Source: Nitrospirillum pindoramense (lineage in GTDB: Bacteria; Pseudomonadota; Alphaproteobacteria; Azospirillales; Azospirillaceae). Taken from it: a stretch of DNA of 64,000 nt. The notes below the pieces were generated by a model. That model was not told the DNA's origin and made no database searches. It saw only the letters and a program-made list of their open reading frames with translations. The stretch covers positions 62,001-126,000 of the forward strand of contig NZ_VITR01000016.1 of assembly GCF_007827955.1 (NCBI RefSeq). The letters run 5' to 3'. The translations under genes were made by a program, and so were the position numbers. Shown in pieces: positions 1 to 8,615 of the stretch (position 1 is its first letter; every line of letters starts with the position of its first letter).

Positions 1-774
1 GGTGACCGCGTCATCGCCGTTTCCCGCTTTGTGGCGGAGCATGTGGCGGACAAGTATGGCGTTGGGCCGGACCGGCTGCGCACCATTCCGCGCGGGGTCG
101 ACACCTTCACCCTGGATCCGGAGCGGGTCAGCCAGGAACGGCTGATCAAGCTGGCGCGCGACTGGCGCCTGCCGGAGGACCAGCGCATCATCCTGCTTCC
201 CGGTCGGCTGACCCGCTGGAAGGGGCAACTGGACCTGATCGAGGCCATCGCCCGGCTGGGGCGCGATGACGTGCGCGCCGTGCTGGTGGGCTCCGACCAG
301 GGGCGGACGGAGTATCGGGCGGAACTGGTGGCGCGCATCCGTGAACTGGGCCTGGAAGGCCAGGTCACCATCGCCGACCATTGCAACGACATGGCGGCGG
401 CCTACCTGCTGTCCGACGTGGTGGTCAGCGCCTCGGCCCAGCCCGAGGCGTTCGGCCGCGTGATCGTCGAGGCCCAGGCCATGGGCAAGCCGGTCATCGT
501 CACCAACCACGGCGCCGTGGCGGAAACAGTAATTGATGGCGAGACGGGGCTGGTGGTGCCGCCGGGTGACCCCGCCACCATGGCCGCCGCCATTGGCGAG
601 GCCTTGGCGCTGGACAGCCTGCAACGCCGGGCCCTGGCCGCCGACGCGCGCCGCTTCGTGCTGCAGAACTACACCCGCGAACGCATGTGCGACGCCACGC
701 TGGGTGTGTATGCCGAGTTGCTGCACCTGCGTGCCACGGTCGGTATGGCGGCCTACCGCAAGGCCGGCCCGTGA
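1..774 (+). CDS. Glycosyltransferase family 4, 3' part
   Basis: The frame is open from base 1, so the N-terminal half lies outside the window; 257 codons are visible. It begins GDRVIAVSRFVAEHV, typical of the end of the GT-B N-terminal domain. It continues into the C-terminal nucleotide-sugar domain with LLPGRLTRWKGQ and the EAFGRVIVE stretch, which is the E-x7-E motif of GT4 retaining enzymes. Family knowledge: it transfers a sugar from an NDP-sugar at the cytoplasmic face of the inner membrane, usually for LPS or another polysaccharide. Its stop overlaps the GTG start of the GT9 gene (GTGA), so the two are co-translated. The exact sugar cannot be read from the sequence. Confidence 0.85.
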   Translation, partial: GDRVIAVSRFVAEHVADKYGVGPDRLRTIPRGVDTFTLDPERVSQERLIKLARDWRLPEDQRIILLPGRLTRWKGQLDLIEAIARLGRDDVRAVLVGSDQGRTEYRAELVARIRELGLEGQVTIADHCNDMAAAYLLSDVVVSASAQPEAFGRVIVEAQAMGKPVIVTNHGAVAETVIDGETGLVVPPGDPATMAAAIGEALALDSLQRRALAADARRFVLQNYTRERMCDATLGVYAELLHLRATVGMAAYRKAGP

Positions 775-1793
775 CGGTGCCCACCGGGCCCGCGTCCGGT
801 ACGGAACCTGCGTCCAGCACGGAACGCATCCTGGTCATCCGCCTGGGTGCGCTGGGCGACCTGGTGCAATGCTTCGACGCCTTCCAGGCTATCCGCCGCC
901 GCCATCCATCGGCCCACATCACCCTGCTGACCGGGTCGGCCTTCGTCGGCTTCGGCCGGACCATGCCCTGGTTCGACGCCGTGTGGGCCGACCCGCGGGG
1001 CCGCAACCCGCTGGCCTATCTGCGCCTGCGCTCCCGCTTGCGCGCCGGCGGCTTCGACACCATCTATGACCTGCAGAACAAGCCGCGCACGGCCCGGTAC
1101 TTCTGGCTGATGGGCCCCGGGCGCCGGCCGCTGTGGTCTGGTGCCGCCAAGGGGGCCGCCTTTCCGCTGCCCCAGGTGGCGGGGCTGCACAACCACGACC
1201 GCTACCGCGTGCAGCTTGAGGCCGCTGGCGTTCCCGATACCGGCCCCGCCGATCTGGGCTGGCTGGCGGGGGAGGTAGGCGCGTTGGCGCCGGAGGGGCC
1301 CTTCGTCCTGCTGGTGCCGGGCTGCTCCCCCCATTTGCCGCACAAGCGCTGGCCGGCGGACCGCTATGCCGCGCTAGGGCGGCGCCTGGCGGACCGGGGC
1401 CTGACGCCTGTCGTGGTGGGCACCGAGGCCGACCGCGACGCCGCCCAAGCCATCGTCCGGGACTGTCCCTGGGCGGTGGATCTGGTGGGGCGCACCAGCC
1501 TGGCCCAGTTGGCCAGCCTGGCGCGCCGGGCCGAGGGGGCGGTGGGCAACGACACCGGCCCCATTTTCCTGACGGCGGCGCTGGGCTGCCCAACGCTGAT
1601 GATCATGTCGCACCACACCGATCCCGCGCGCTCCGCCCCCTGGGGGCCCGACGCCACCTGGATCAAGGTGCTGGACCTGGCGGACCTGGGCGTGGACGCG
1701 GTGGAGACGGCCCTGCGGTTGAGGCCCAAGCCGGATATTGGGCCGGATATCGGGCCGGATGGGGAACCAGACAGGGAAAACGGTGCGGTTTAG
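771..1793 (+). CDS. Glycosyltransferase family 9 (ADP-heptose:LPS heptosyltransferase-like)
   Basis: About 340 aa starting at GTG 771, which overlaps the upstream stop in a GTGA junction. RILVIRLGALGDLVQ near the N terminus is the family 9 Rossmann/acceptor loop. LLVPGCSPHLPHKRWP and the GNDTGPIFLTAALGCPTL stretch form the ADP-heptose-binding C-terminal half. Role by family: addition of a heptose-type sugar to LPS core on the cytoplasmic side of the inner membrane. The C terminus carries a short degenerate GPDIGPDIGPDG repeat that is probably unstructured. Its pairing with a GT4 enzyme suggests the end of an LPS/polysaccharide operon. Acceptor specificity is unknown. Confidence 0.88.
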   Translation: MTVPTGPASGTEPASSTERILVIRLGALGDLVQCFDAFQAIRRRHPSAHITLLTGSAFVGFGRTMPWFDAVWADPRGRNPLAYLRLRSRLRAGGFDTIYDLQNKPRTARYFWLMGPGRRPLWSGAAKGAAFPLPQVAGLHNHDRYRVQLEAAGVPDTGPADLGWLAGEVGALAPEGPFVLLVPGCSPHLPHKRWPADRYAALGRRLADRGLTPVVVGTEADRDAAQAIVRDCPWAVDLVGRTSLAQLASLARRAEGAVGNDTGPIFLTAALGCPTLMIMSHHTDPARSAPWGPDATWIKVLDLADLGVDAVETALRLRPKPDIGPDIGPDGEPDRENGAV

Positions 1794-1889
1794 GCCGATT
1801 TTTCCACTTGTTGCGCGTGTCTGTGCCCCGGGCGACACAGCCATGCGGCGCTTATGACCCGCCAGCCGGCTTACCCCCGGGCCCAACGC

Positions 1890-1918
1890 TTGACAGTTCC
1901 GCCCCCGCTACCCAAAGT
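1890..1918 (+). promoter_or_regulatory. Putative sigma-70-type promoter for thrS
   Basis: A perfect TTGACA (1890-1895) is followed after 17 nt by CAAAGT (1913-1918), a weak -10. It lies about 35 nt before the thrS start. The -35 is strong and the spacing ideal, but the -10 matches only 3 of 6 positions. Confidence 0.4.
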
Positions 1919-1952
1919 CGCCTTTCTTCAATTAGGACAAACCCTGAACGCC

Positions 1953-3941
1953 ATGACGACCGCCGAGAACCTTGACCAGCCCCAGATCGCGATCACGCTG
2001 CCCGACGGCAACGTGCGAACTTACGCGGCGGGCGTGACGGGCCTGGAGGTCGCGCAGTCGATCTCCAAGAGCCTGGCCAAGGCCGCGCTGGCCGTCACGG
2101 TGGATGGGGAGGAGCGCGACCTGTCGCGCCCCATTGAGCAGGACGCCAAGCTCGCCATCCTGACGCGCGACGCGCCCTACGCGCTGGAACTGATCCGCCA
2201 CGACTGCGCCCACATCCTGGCGGAGGCGGTGCAGCAGCTGTACCCTGGCACGCAGGTCACCATCGGCCCCGCGATATCCACGGGCTTCTACTACGACTTC
2301 GCCCGGGATGAGCCGTTCACGCCCGACGACCTGGTGAAGATCGAGAAGCGCATGCACGAGATCGTGGATGCGGACAGCCCCTTCACGCGTGAGGTTTGGG
2401 ACCGGGACGAGGCCATCGCCCACTTCAAGTCCATCGGGGAGCATTACAAGGCCGAGATCATCGGCGACATCCCGGCGGGTGAGAAGATCACCATCTATCG
2501 CCAGGGCGGCTGGTACGACCTCTGCCGCGGCCCGCATCTGCCGTCCACCTCCAAGATCGGCCACGCCTTCAAGCTGATGAAGGTGGCGGGCGCCTATTGG
2601 CGCGGCGACAGCCGCAACCCCATGCTTCAGCGCATCTACGGCACCGCCTGGCGGACGGAGAAGGAGCTGGCGGAGCACCTGCACCAGATCGAGGAAGCGG
2701 AGAAGCGCGACCATCGCAAGCTGGGCCGCGAGATGGACCTGTTCCACCTGCAGGAAGAGGCGGCGGGCAGCGTTTTCTGGCACCCCAAGGGCTGGACCCT
2801 GTGGCAGGCGCTGGAACGCTACATCCGTGCCAAGCTGAAGGAGGCAGGCTACCTGGAAGTGCGCACGCCGCAGCTCTACGACAGCAGCCTGTTCAAGGCG
2901 TCGGGCCACTGGGACATGTATGGCGACAACATGTTCAAGATCCGGGAGTCGGTGGACGACCAGGGCCGAGAGAAGTTCCTGGGCGTCAAGCCGATGAACT
3001 GCCCGGCCCACGTCCAGATCTTCCGCCAGGGCCTGAAGAGCTACCGCGACCTGCCCATGCGCCTGGCGGAGTTCGGCGCCTGCCACCGCAACGAGCCCTC
3101 GGGCGCGCTGCACGGCATCCTGCGTGTCCGCGCCTTCACCCAGGACGACGCCCACATCTTCTGCACCGAGGACCAGGTGCCGTCCGAGGCGGCGGATTAC
3201 TTCAAGCTGCAGCTGGGCGTGTACAAGGACCTGGGCTTCGACAAGATCGCCGTGAAGCTGGCGCTGCGCCCCGACGTGCGCGCCGGCAGCGACGAGGTGT
3301 GGGACAAGGCCGAGCAGGGCCTGCGCGACGCCCTGACCGCCAACGGCCTGGAGTTCGAGGAGTTGCCCGGCGAGGGCGCCTTCTACGGCCCCAAGGTGGA
3401 ATTCCACCTGACCGACGCCATCGGCCGCACCTGGCAGTGCGGCACCCTGCAGCTGGACTTCGTGCTGCCGGAACGCCTGGACGCCAGCTACATCGGCGCC
3501 GACGGCGCCCGGCACCGGCCGGTAATGCTGCACCGGGCCATCCTGGGCTCGTTCGAGCGCTTCATCGGCATGATGATCGAGCACTATGCCGGCAAGTTCC
3601 CGCTCTGGCTGTCGCCCGTCCAGGCCACGGTCTGCACCATCACGTCGGAGGCCGACGCCTACGCCGAGGAGGTGGCCAAGATCATGGGCAAGGCCGGCCT
3701 GCGCGTCGATGTCGACACCCGCAACGAGAAGATCAACCTGAAGGTCCGCGAGCATTCGCTGGCCAAGGTGCCGGTCCTGGTGGTGGTCGGTGGGCGCGAG
3801 GCGGAAAACCGCACCGTGGCCCTGCGTCGCCTGGGCGGCAAGGACCAGGAGCTGCTGTCGCTTGACGAAGCGGTGGCGGCGCTTAAGCTTGAGGCGCGGG
3901 CGCCTGTTCCTTCGGAGGGAGTGACGGAAGCCGCGTTCTGA
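1953..3941 (+). CDS. thrS: Threonyl-tRNA synthetase
   Basis: Class II aminoacyl-tRNA synthetase charging tRNA-Thr in the cytoplasm. About 662 aa, close to the usual 640-650. Domain order: TGS domain ([17 protein letters not shown], residues about 10-70), editing domain with the HDCAH zinc motif, then the catalytic core with [12 protein letters not shown] (zinc cysteine), motif 2 [12 protein letters not shown] and motif 3 around [15 protein letters not shown]-terminal anticodon-binding domain follows. I chose ATG 1953 because the protein then begins just before the TGS domain; the frame is open upstream to ATG 1854, but that part looks like leader. infC follows, the common thrS-infC arrangement; rpmI-rplT are not downstream here. 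Confidence 0.97.
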   Translation: MTTAENLDQPQIAITLPDGNVRTYAAGVTGLEVAQSISKSLAKAALAVTVDGEERDLSRPIEQDAKLAILTRDAPYALELIRHDCAHILAEAVQQLYPGTQVTIGPAISTGFYYDFARDEPFTPDDLVKIEKRMHEIVDADSPFTREVWDRDEAIAHFKSIGEHYKAEIIGDIPAGEKITIYRQGGWYDLCRGPHLPSTSKIGHAFKLMKVAGAYWRGDSRNPMLQRIYGTAWRTEKELAEHLHQIEEAEKRDHRKLGREMDLFHLQEEAAGSVFWHPKGWTLWQALERYIRAKLKEAGYLEVRTPQLYDSSLFKASGHWDMYGDNMFKIRESVDDQGREKFLGVKPMNCPAHVQIFRQGLKSYRDLPMRLAEFGACHRNEPSGALHGILRVRAFTQDDAHIFCTEDQVPSEAADYFKLQLGVYKDLGFDKIAVKLALRPDVRAGSDEVWDKAEQGLRDALTANGLEFEELPGEGAFYGPKVEFHLTDAIGRTWQCGTLQLDFVLPERLDASYIGADGARHRPVMLHRAILGSFERFIGMMIEHYAGKFPLWLSPVQATVCTITSEADAYAEEVAKIMGKAGLRVDVDTRNEKINLKVREHSLAKVPVLVVVGGREAENRTVALRRLGGKDQELLSLDEAVAALKLEARAPVPSEGVTEAAF

Positions 3942-4100
3942 GGATAATTATGGTCTGACCAGCGCCCAACGGGGCTGTGGAGAGAAATCCGCAGTTGCGC
4001 GGCGCTGGCTTTTCTTACAAGTACACATAATCACTTTTTATCCGGTGATGCCGCCCGCCCCATCCTGGGGCCCCCACCCACCCGGCGGCCACCGTAAACC

Positions 4101-4117
4101 AGGGAGAAGGTTCCATA
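4101..4117 (+). promoter_or_regulatory. Shine-Dalgarno and ATA start codon of infC
   Basis: AGGGAGAAGG (4101-4110) is a strong ribosome-binding site placed 4 nt before ATA at 4115. No ATG, GTG or TTG occurs in frame between here and codon 35. Starting only at the first ATG (4217) would delete most of the conserved IF3 N-terminal domain. Family knowledge: infC genes commonly use non-standard starts so that IF3, which rejects such codons, limits its own synthesis. Confidence 0.75.
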
Positions 4118-4651
4118 GCCAGGCCCAGCCAAGAGTCGGCCCCCACCCGTGAGGGGCCGCGCGTTAACCGGGAGATCAACGCTCGTTCCGTCCGCCTCAT
4201 CGACGCCGCTGGCGAGATGGTTGGCGTCGTTAGTCTGCGCGATGCACTGATCGCCGCCGAAGAGGCCGGCCTCGACTTGGTCGAGGTCTCGCCCAACGCC
4301 GAGCCCCCCGTCTGCAAGATCCTCGACTACGGCAAGTTCAAGTACGAGGCGCAGAAGAAGGCCGCGGAAGCGCGCAAGAAGCAGAAGATCATCGAAGTCA
4401 AAGAGATCAAGCTGCGCCCCAACATCGACGACAACGACTACGACGTGAAGATGCGCGCCGCGCGCCGCTTCCTGGAGGAAGGCGACAAGGTGAAGGTCAC
4501 CATGCGCTTCCGCGGCCGTGAAATGGCCCACCAGGATCTGGGCATGAACGTGCTGGTGCGCGTGAAGGAACTCCTGGAAGACCTGGCCAAGGTCGAACAG
4601 ATGCCCAAGCTGGAAGGCAAGCAGATGATCATGATCATGGCTCCGAAGTGA
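4115..4651 (+). CDS. infC: Translation initiation factor IF-3
   Basis: IF3 binds the 30S subunit, prevents 50S joining and proofreads the start codon and initiator tRNA. With the ATA start at 4115 the protein is 178 aa, close to the usual 180. The N-terminal domain contains [17 protein letters not shown]; the lysine-rich linker ([18 protein letters not shown]) and the C-terminal domain ([26 protein letters not shown]) follow. It lies about 170 bp after thrS. A strong terminator at 4696-4734 ends the unit. The start codon is inferred from ribosome-binding-site spacing and the missing N-terminal domain, not proven. Confidence 0.95.
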   Translation: MARPSQESAPTREGPRVNREINARSVRLIDAAGEMVGVVSLRDALIAAEEAGLDLVEVSPNAEPPVCKILDYGKFKYEAQKKAAEARKKQKIIEVKEIKLRPNIDDNDYDVKMRAARRFLEEGDKVKVTMRFRGREMAHQDLGMNVLVRVKELLEDLAKVEQMPKLEGKQMIMIMAPK

Positions 4652-4695
4652 GCCCTGGACAGATCCTCCGCCGGCGCTGACCGCAACGGATGCCA

Positions 4696-4734
4696 AAGGC
4701 CCTCGGAACCCCGGTTCCGGGGGCCTTGTGTTTT
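4696..4734 (+). terminator. Rho-independent terminator after infC
   Basis: AAGGCCCTCGGAACC (4696-4710) pairs over its full 15 nt (one G-U) with 4713-4727. It is followed by GTGTTTT. Confidence 0.8.
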
Positions 4735-4756
4735 CGGTTGTTCCCTCAGGCGCCGG

Positions 4757-4841
4757 GCGCCCGCATCCGCGGGCTTGGCTCGTCCTCGATTTCCAGTCCG
4801 CTTCGCTCCCCAGAAATCTCCGGCGCCCGCAGTCGCGGGCT
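4757..4841. repeat. Paired palindromic repeat, REP/BIME-like
   Basis: Two near-identical 19-nt palindromes, GCGCCCGCATCCGCGGGCT (4757-4775) and GCGCCCGCAGTCGCGGGCT (4823-4841), flank about 47 nt. Within the spacer GATTTC and GAAATC form an inner inverted repeat. The nested symmetry resembles bacterial interspersed mosaic elements. I found no other copy in the window. Confidence 0.55.
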
Positions 4842-4844
4842 ACG

Positions 4845-4871
4845 GCGGCATGAGTCAGAATCTCATGCCGC
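4845..4871 (+). promoter_or_regulatory. Perfect 10-bp stem-loop in mtnA leader
   Basis: GCGGCATGAG (4845-4854) and CTCATGCCGC (4862-4871) form a perfect hairpin with a 7-nt loop, 40 nt before the mtnA start. No U-run follows, so it is not a terminator. It may be part of the adjacent repeat element or an operator/leader structure. Confidence 0.5.
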
Positions 4872-4911
4872 TGGTATAAGGGGCGAAACGGATGAAAGAG
4901 GGAGAAGCCTC

Positions 4912-6036
4912 ATGAAGGTGGCGGGCAAGGCGATGCGGACCATCTGGCTGGAAGAGGATGGCCAAGGCGTCGGCATCATCGACCAGACGCGGCTGCCCTT
5001 CCGGTTCGAGACGCTGATCCTTTCCGACGTGGCGGCCATGGCCACGGCCATCGCCACCATGCAGGTGCGGGGCGCCCCCCTGATCGGCGCGGCGGCGGCC
5101 TATGGCATGGCGCTGGCCATGGCGGCGGGGGTGGAGGATGGCGATGTGGAACGGGCGCATGCCCGCCTCATGGCCACCCGGCCCACGGCGGTTAACCTGC
5201 GCTGGGCCCTGGACCGCATGCGCGAGGTGCTGCTGCTGACCCCGCCGGGAGACAGGCGGGAGCGGGCCTATGCCGAGGCGGCGGCCATCGCGGACGAGGA
5301 CGTGGACATCTGCCGCGCCATCGGCCGCCACGGCCTGCACCTGATCCGCGCCGCGCACCAGCGCAATCCCGACCGCCCGGTACGCATCCTGACCCACTGC
5401 AACGCCGGCTGGCTGGCCACGGTGGACTGGGGCACGGCCACGGCGCCAATCTATTTGGCGCATGAGGCCGGCATCCCCCTGCATGTCTGGGTGGATGAGA
5501 CGCGGCCGCGCAACCAGGGCGCCTTCCTCACCGCCTGGGAACTGGGCCAGCACGGGGTGCCCCATGCCGTCATCCCCGACAATACCGGCGGCCACCTGAT
5601 GCAGCATGGCCAGGTGGACCTGGTCATCGTCGGCACCGACCGCACCACCGCCCGGGGCGACGTCGCCAACAAGATCGGCACCTATCTCAAGGCCCTGGCC
5701 GCCAAGGACAACGACGTCCCCTTCTATGTCGCGCTCCCCTCCAGCACCATAGACTGGACGCTGGAGGATGGCGTCGCCGGCATTCCCATTGAGGAACGCT
5801 CAGGGGACGAGGTGGCGCGCATCACCGGCCTGGCCGATCACGGCGGGCTGGAGACCGTGCGTCTGGTGCCGCAGGACAGCCCGGCGGTGAACTACGCCTT
5901 CGACGTCACACCCGCGCGGCTCATCACCGGGCTCATCACCGAACGCGGCGTATGCAGCCCGCCGGACCTGGCCCAGCTGTTTCCCGACCACCAGCCGCCG
6001 GAACGGATGGGCCAAGTGCCGGTCAACGACGAGTAG
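4912..6036 (+). CDS. mtnA: S-methyl-5-thioribose-1-phosphate isomerase
   Basis: Converts 5-methylthioribose-1-phosphate to 5-methylthioribulose-1-phosphate in methylthioadenosine salvage; cytoplasmic. 374 aa, normal for the family. Signatures: [27 protein letters not shown] (catalytic Cys region), [12 protein letters not shown], and [20 protein letters not shown] with the catalytic Asp. ATG 4912 has GAGGGAGAA upstream. The partner genes mtnK and a FucA-like aldolase lie on the opposite strand at 8616-10797, so the pathway is split around the regulator-hydrolase ORF. The gene is convergent with that ORF, with only 9 bp between the stops. Confidence 0.95.
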   Translation: MKVAGKAMRTIWLEEDGQGVGIIDQTRLPFRFETLILSDVAAMATAIATMQVRGAPLIGAAAAYGMALAMAAGVEDGDVERAHARLMATRPTAVNLRWALDRMREVLLLTPPGDRRERAYAEAAAIADEDVDICRAIGRHGLHLIRAAHQRNPDRPVRILTHCNAGWLATVDWGTATAPIYLAHEAGIPLHVWVDETRPRNQGAFLTAWELGQHGVPHAVIPDNTGGHLMQHGQVDLVIVGTDRTTARGDVANKIGTYLKALAAKDNDVPFYVALPSSTIDWTLEDGVAGIPIEERSGDEVARITGLADHGGLETVRLVPQDSPAVNYAFDVTPARLITGLITERGVCSPPDLAQLFPDHQPPERMGQVPVNDE

Positions 6037-6045
6037 GCCGGCGGC

Positions 6046-7281
6046 TTACCGGGGCGTCCATGCCGAGGCGGCGGCCAGGAAGGCGGCCGTCTCCTCGTGC
6101 GGCTCCATGGTTTCGGGCGGAAAATAGCTGAGCTTGACGACCACGGTGCGCGTGGCGGGGTCGACGAAGATGTATTGGCCTTGCAGGCCGATGGCCTGGA
6201 ACGCCTGCCCGCCCGGCACCCACCATTGATAGCCATAGCCCGGTCCCGGTCCGCCCGTCGGCCTGGTCGACTCCCGCACCCATTCCGGCGACACGATCTG
6301 ATGGCCGTTCGCCTGGCCATCCTGCAGCATCATCTGGCCGATGCGGGCGAAGTCGCGCAGCGTGGCGTTGAAGCCGGCGCCGTTGAACTCCCGCCCCGTA
6401 CCCGGCGGGCCGTCCATGATGAAAAAGCCGTCCCGTTCCGCCCCCAGCGGCTCCCACAGGCGCTGCGCCGTATAGGCGGCCAGGGTGCTGCCTCCGCTCA
6501 CCCGTTCCAGCAGCCAGCCCAGCACGGCCGTGTCCAGGGTCTTGTATTGCCAAACCTCGCCGGGCGGGTGGAGGCGCTTCACGGTGCGCGCCGCGTCGGC
6601 GAAGCGGACGACGTTCTCGACCAGCGCCAGCTCATGGTTGCGGGCGGCGATGCCGGGATGGGCGAAATCGTACCGCTCCTCATAATCGACGCCGGAGCGC
6701 ATCTGCAGGATCTGCCGGATGGTCACGCCGTCGTACCCGCCGCCCTTCAGTTCGGGCAGGTACTGCGTGATCCGGTCATCCAGCGACTTGATGCGCCCCT
6801 CCTGCACGGCGCAGCCGATCAGGATGGAGGTGATGGACTTGGTCATCGACCATGCCATGAAGCGCGTCTGGTCAGTGGTGTTGTTGCGGTAAATCTCCGA
6901 CACGATGCGGCCGTCCTTCATGACCAGCAGCGCGTTGGTATAGGTGCGCTCCAGGAACTGCTCGGCCGTGTAGGACTGCCCCTGGAAGCTGTAGCGGAAG
7001 TCCAGCGGATGCTGCGATTGCGGCAACGCCCAGACCGGGCCGGAGCGGGCCACCGTCCGGGTGGTGAACAGCTGGTCCATGTCGCGGAAGGTCAGCGCGT
7101 TGACATCCGCGTCGTTCATCTTGCGCCGCAGATCCTGCACCGCGGGCGGCACGGTGGACTTGGGCAGCGACGGGTCCGGCGGCGGCGCCGGATAGGCCAG
7201 CGCCGCCGAGGCGGCGATCACGCCGGCGGTTAAGGTGGCGGCCAGGAACAGCGTACCGCTGCGTGCCCGTTTTGATGACAT
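6046..7281 (-). other. Serine hydrolase module (class C beta-lactamase/NylB-like) with own start
   Basis: From ATG 7281 the product is 411 aa. It has a Sec signal peptide: KRAR n-region, hydrophobic residues about 10-29, and an ASAALA cleavage site. The catalytic S-x-x-K is WSMTKS (Ser about 145), Tyr is in WQYKTLDTAVLGWL, and GYGYQWWV lies near the third motif. The family includes 6-aminohexanoate-dimer hydrolases, esterases and D-amino-peptidases; the substrate here is unknown and there is no evidence for antibiotic hydrolysis. The start is supported by GGGAGG 5 nt upstream. It may be the usual product of the 3' half of the larger ORF. Confidence 0.8.
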
Positions 7282-8490
7282 GATGCCCTCCCTTCGTTCT
7301 TCGAGAGGGGCATTGTCAGATGGATCGCGAACGGCCGCGTCTCCCAAATGGGATATGGCGGGCTGGCGCCCGGCGACGCTGACGGCCAGCGAGGCGCAGA
7401 CGCGGCGGACCAGTTCCGACTGGCGGGGGCATCCGGTCTTGGCCAGGGCCCGCTTCAGCTGGATACGCGCGGTGCCCTCGGAAATGCCGCGCTGCCGGGC
7501 GTAGTCGCCCAGCGACAATCCGTTGCACAGGCCGGCGGTCAGGCGCGCCTCCGCCAGGGACAGGCCGAACAGGTCGGCGACCAGCGCGGGGGACACGTCC
7601 AGGGGGCGCCCCGGCTCGCTCAGCAGCAGGACCACCACGTCCCGCGGTTCCGCCGGCGGGATACCCTGTGGCGGCGATGACGCCAGGGCCATCACCTGGA
7701 CCGCGGCATCGCCCTCGCCCCTGCCCAGGGTCAAATAGTGCGGCTCTGAAAGGGAGCCTTCGGCCGCCCAGGCCAGAAGGGCGCGCAGGGGCCGGGCGTC
7801 GCCGGGGTGGACGGCGCGGACATGGCCGGCCATCAGGCGAAGGGCGGTGGAACCGTTGAGAAGGGCGCGCGCCGACGGGTTCGCCCAGATGAGGCGGCCG
7901 GCGCCATCGCACAGTGCCATGCCGGCCCCCAGCCTCCCACTCGCGTCCCTGAGCAGGTCGGCCTGCCGCACGGCGGCCTGGAACTGTCCGCCCAGCTCGA
8001 CGGCCTGCCGCAGGTGGGGCAGCAGCTGGGCGGTCAGCGCTTCCTCCTCCGCCCCCAGGGGCCGGTCGCACACCGCCGAGCGGTGCAGCACCAGCGCCAG
8101 GCAGCGGCCGGGCGCCAGCTCGATGACGCCGGTGAGGTTGGCCCCCAGGCGCAGCAGGCGCCGGCGCCGTTGTATCTCAATCAATTCGGCGGAGCCCGGC
8201 GGGAAAATCTCCTCGTCGCGGCTCAGCGCCGCCTGGGGTGGCGGTCCGCCCATGCCGATCTTCAGCCGGGGATTGCTGTCGTTGTTGAACACCCGGTCAT
8301 GCTCATGCCGGTGCGCCGTGGAGTGGGAATCCCGGACCGTCCACATCGGGTGGAAGCGGCCTTCCCGGTACTCGAGTATCTGGACCACGGCGCTGATCAC
8401 CGACAGGCGGTCGCACAGCTGGTCCAACACGGCGGGCCACCGCTCCGGCGCGGAGGGACACGCATACAGGCCGAGCAGCAACTCCTGCAT
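6046..8490 (-). CDS. LuxR-type regulator in frame with serine hydrolase (814-codon ORF)
   Basis: One uninterrupted frame encodes two modules. Residues about 1-300 form a sensor region with PAS-like features (LGAGMALCDGAGRLIWANPS). Residues about 300-368 are a LuxR/GerE helix-turn-helix, with LSLAEARLTAGL and GISEGTARIQLKRALAKTG. A 35-residue linker leads to Met404, where a signal-peptide-like segment and a beta-lactamase/NylB-fold hydrolase begin. No stop codon separates the modules, whereas a LuxR regulator would normally end near residue 370-380. A strong internal ribosome-binding site precedes Met404, so the hydrolase is probably also made alone. Explanations: a real cytoplasm-to-periplasm fusion, a lost stop codon, or a one-base sequencing error (the adjacent frame has a TGA at 7316-7318). 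Both module identities are secure; the fusion is not. Confidence 0.75.
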   Translation of the reverse strand: MQELLLGLYACPSAPERWPAVLDQLCDRLSVISAVVQILEYREGRFHPMWTVRDSHSTAHRHEHDRVFNNDSNPRLKIGMGGPPPQAALSRDEEIFPPGSAELIEIQRRRRLLRLGANLTGVIELAPGRCLALVLHRSAVCDRPLGAEEEALTAQLLPHLRQAVELGGQFQAAVRQADLLRDASGRLGAGMALCDGAGRLIWANPSARALLNGSTALRLMAGHVRAVHPGDARPLRALLAWAAEGSLSEPHYLTLGRGEGDAAVQVMALASSPPQGIPPAEPRDVVVLLLSEPGRPLDVSPALVADLFGLSLAEARLTAGLCNGLSLGDYARQRGISEGTARIQLKRALAKTGCPRQSELVRRVCASLAVSVAGRQPAISHLGDAAVRDPSDNAPLEERREGIMSSKRARSGTLFLAATLTAGVIAASAALAYPAPPPDPSLPKSTVPPAVQDLRRKMNDADVNALTFRDMDQLFTTRTVARSGPVWALPQSQHPLDFRYSFQGQSYTAEQFLERTYTNALLVMKDGRIVSEIYRNNTTDQTRFMAWSMTKSITSILIGCAVQEGRIKSLDDRITQYLPELKGGGYDGVTIRQILQMRSGVDYEERYDFAHPGIAARNHELALVENVVRFADAARTVKRLHPPGEVWQYKTLDTAVLGWLLERVSGGSTLAAYTAQRLWEPLGAERDGFFIMDGPPGTGREFNGAGFNATLRDFARIGQMMLQDGQANGHQIVSPEWVRESTRPTGGPGPGYGYQWWVPGGQAFQAIGLQGQYIFVDPATRTVVVKLSYFPPETMEPHEETAAFLAAASAWTPR

Positions 8491-8550
8491 TGGAACCCCC
8501 CAGCTTGGTCCGGACGGGTACGTCCCGATTATTAGTTATTCTAAATATTT

Positions 8551-8556
8551 ATTATA
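8551..8556 (-). promoter_or_regulatory. Putative -10 element for the regulator-hydrolase ORF
   Basis: On the minus strand TATAAT lies about 60 nt before the ATG at 8490, inside an unusually AT-rich block (8528-8572) in otherwise GC-rich DNA. No convincing -35 is visible, so an activator may be needed. Confidence 0.45.
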
Positions 8557-8580
8557 CACATTAATATTTATGGGGGAAGA

Positions 8581-8608
8581 GGTCCCGCGTGCCCGTGCGC
8601 GCGGGACC
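8581..8608 (-). terminator. Hairpin after mtnK
   Basis: GGTCCCGCG (8581-8589) and CGCGGGACC (8600-8608) form a perfect 9-bp stem just beyond the mtnK stop. On the minus strand a pyrimidine-rich TCTTCCCCC tract follows. The U-tract is poor, so termination is likely but not certain. Confidence 0.55.
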
Positions 8609-8615
8609 CCGCGCC

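Noticed and set aside
1932-3755. Long antisense open frame opposite thrS
   Set aside because: Same shadow composition; thrS on the other strand is unmistakable.
4735-4911. SAM-type riboswitch before mtnA
   Set aside because: The structure consists of palindromic repeats and a simple hairpin; no SAM-I, SAM-II or SAH consensus was recognisable.
6046-7281. Beta-lactamase resistance gene
   Set aside because: The fold and SxxK motif are shared by esterases and NylB-type hydrolases; the Tyr motif and third motif do not match class C beta-lactamases closely.
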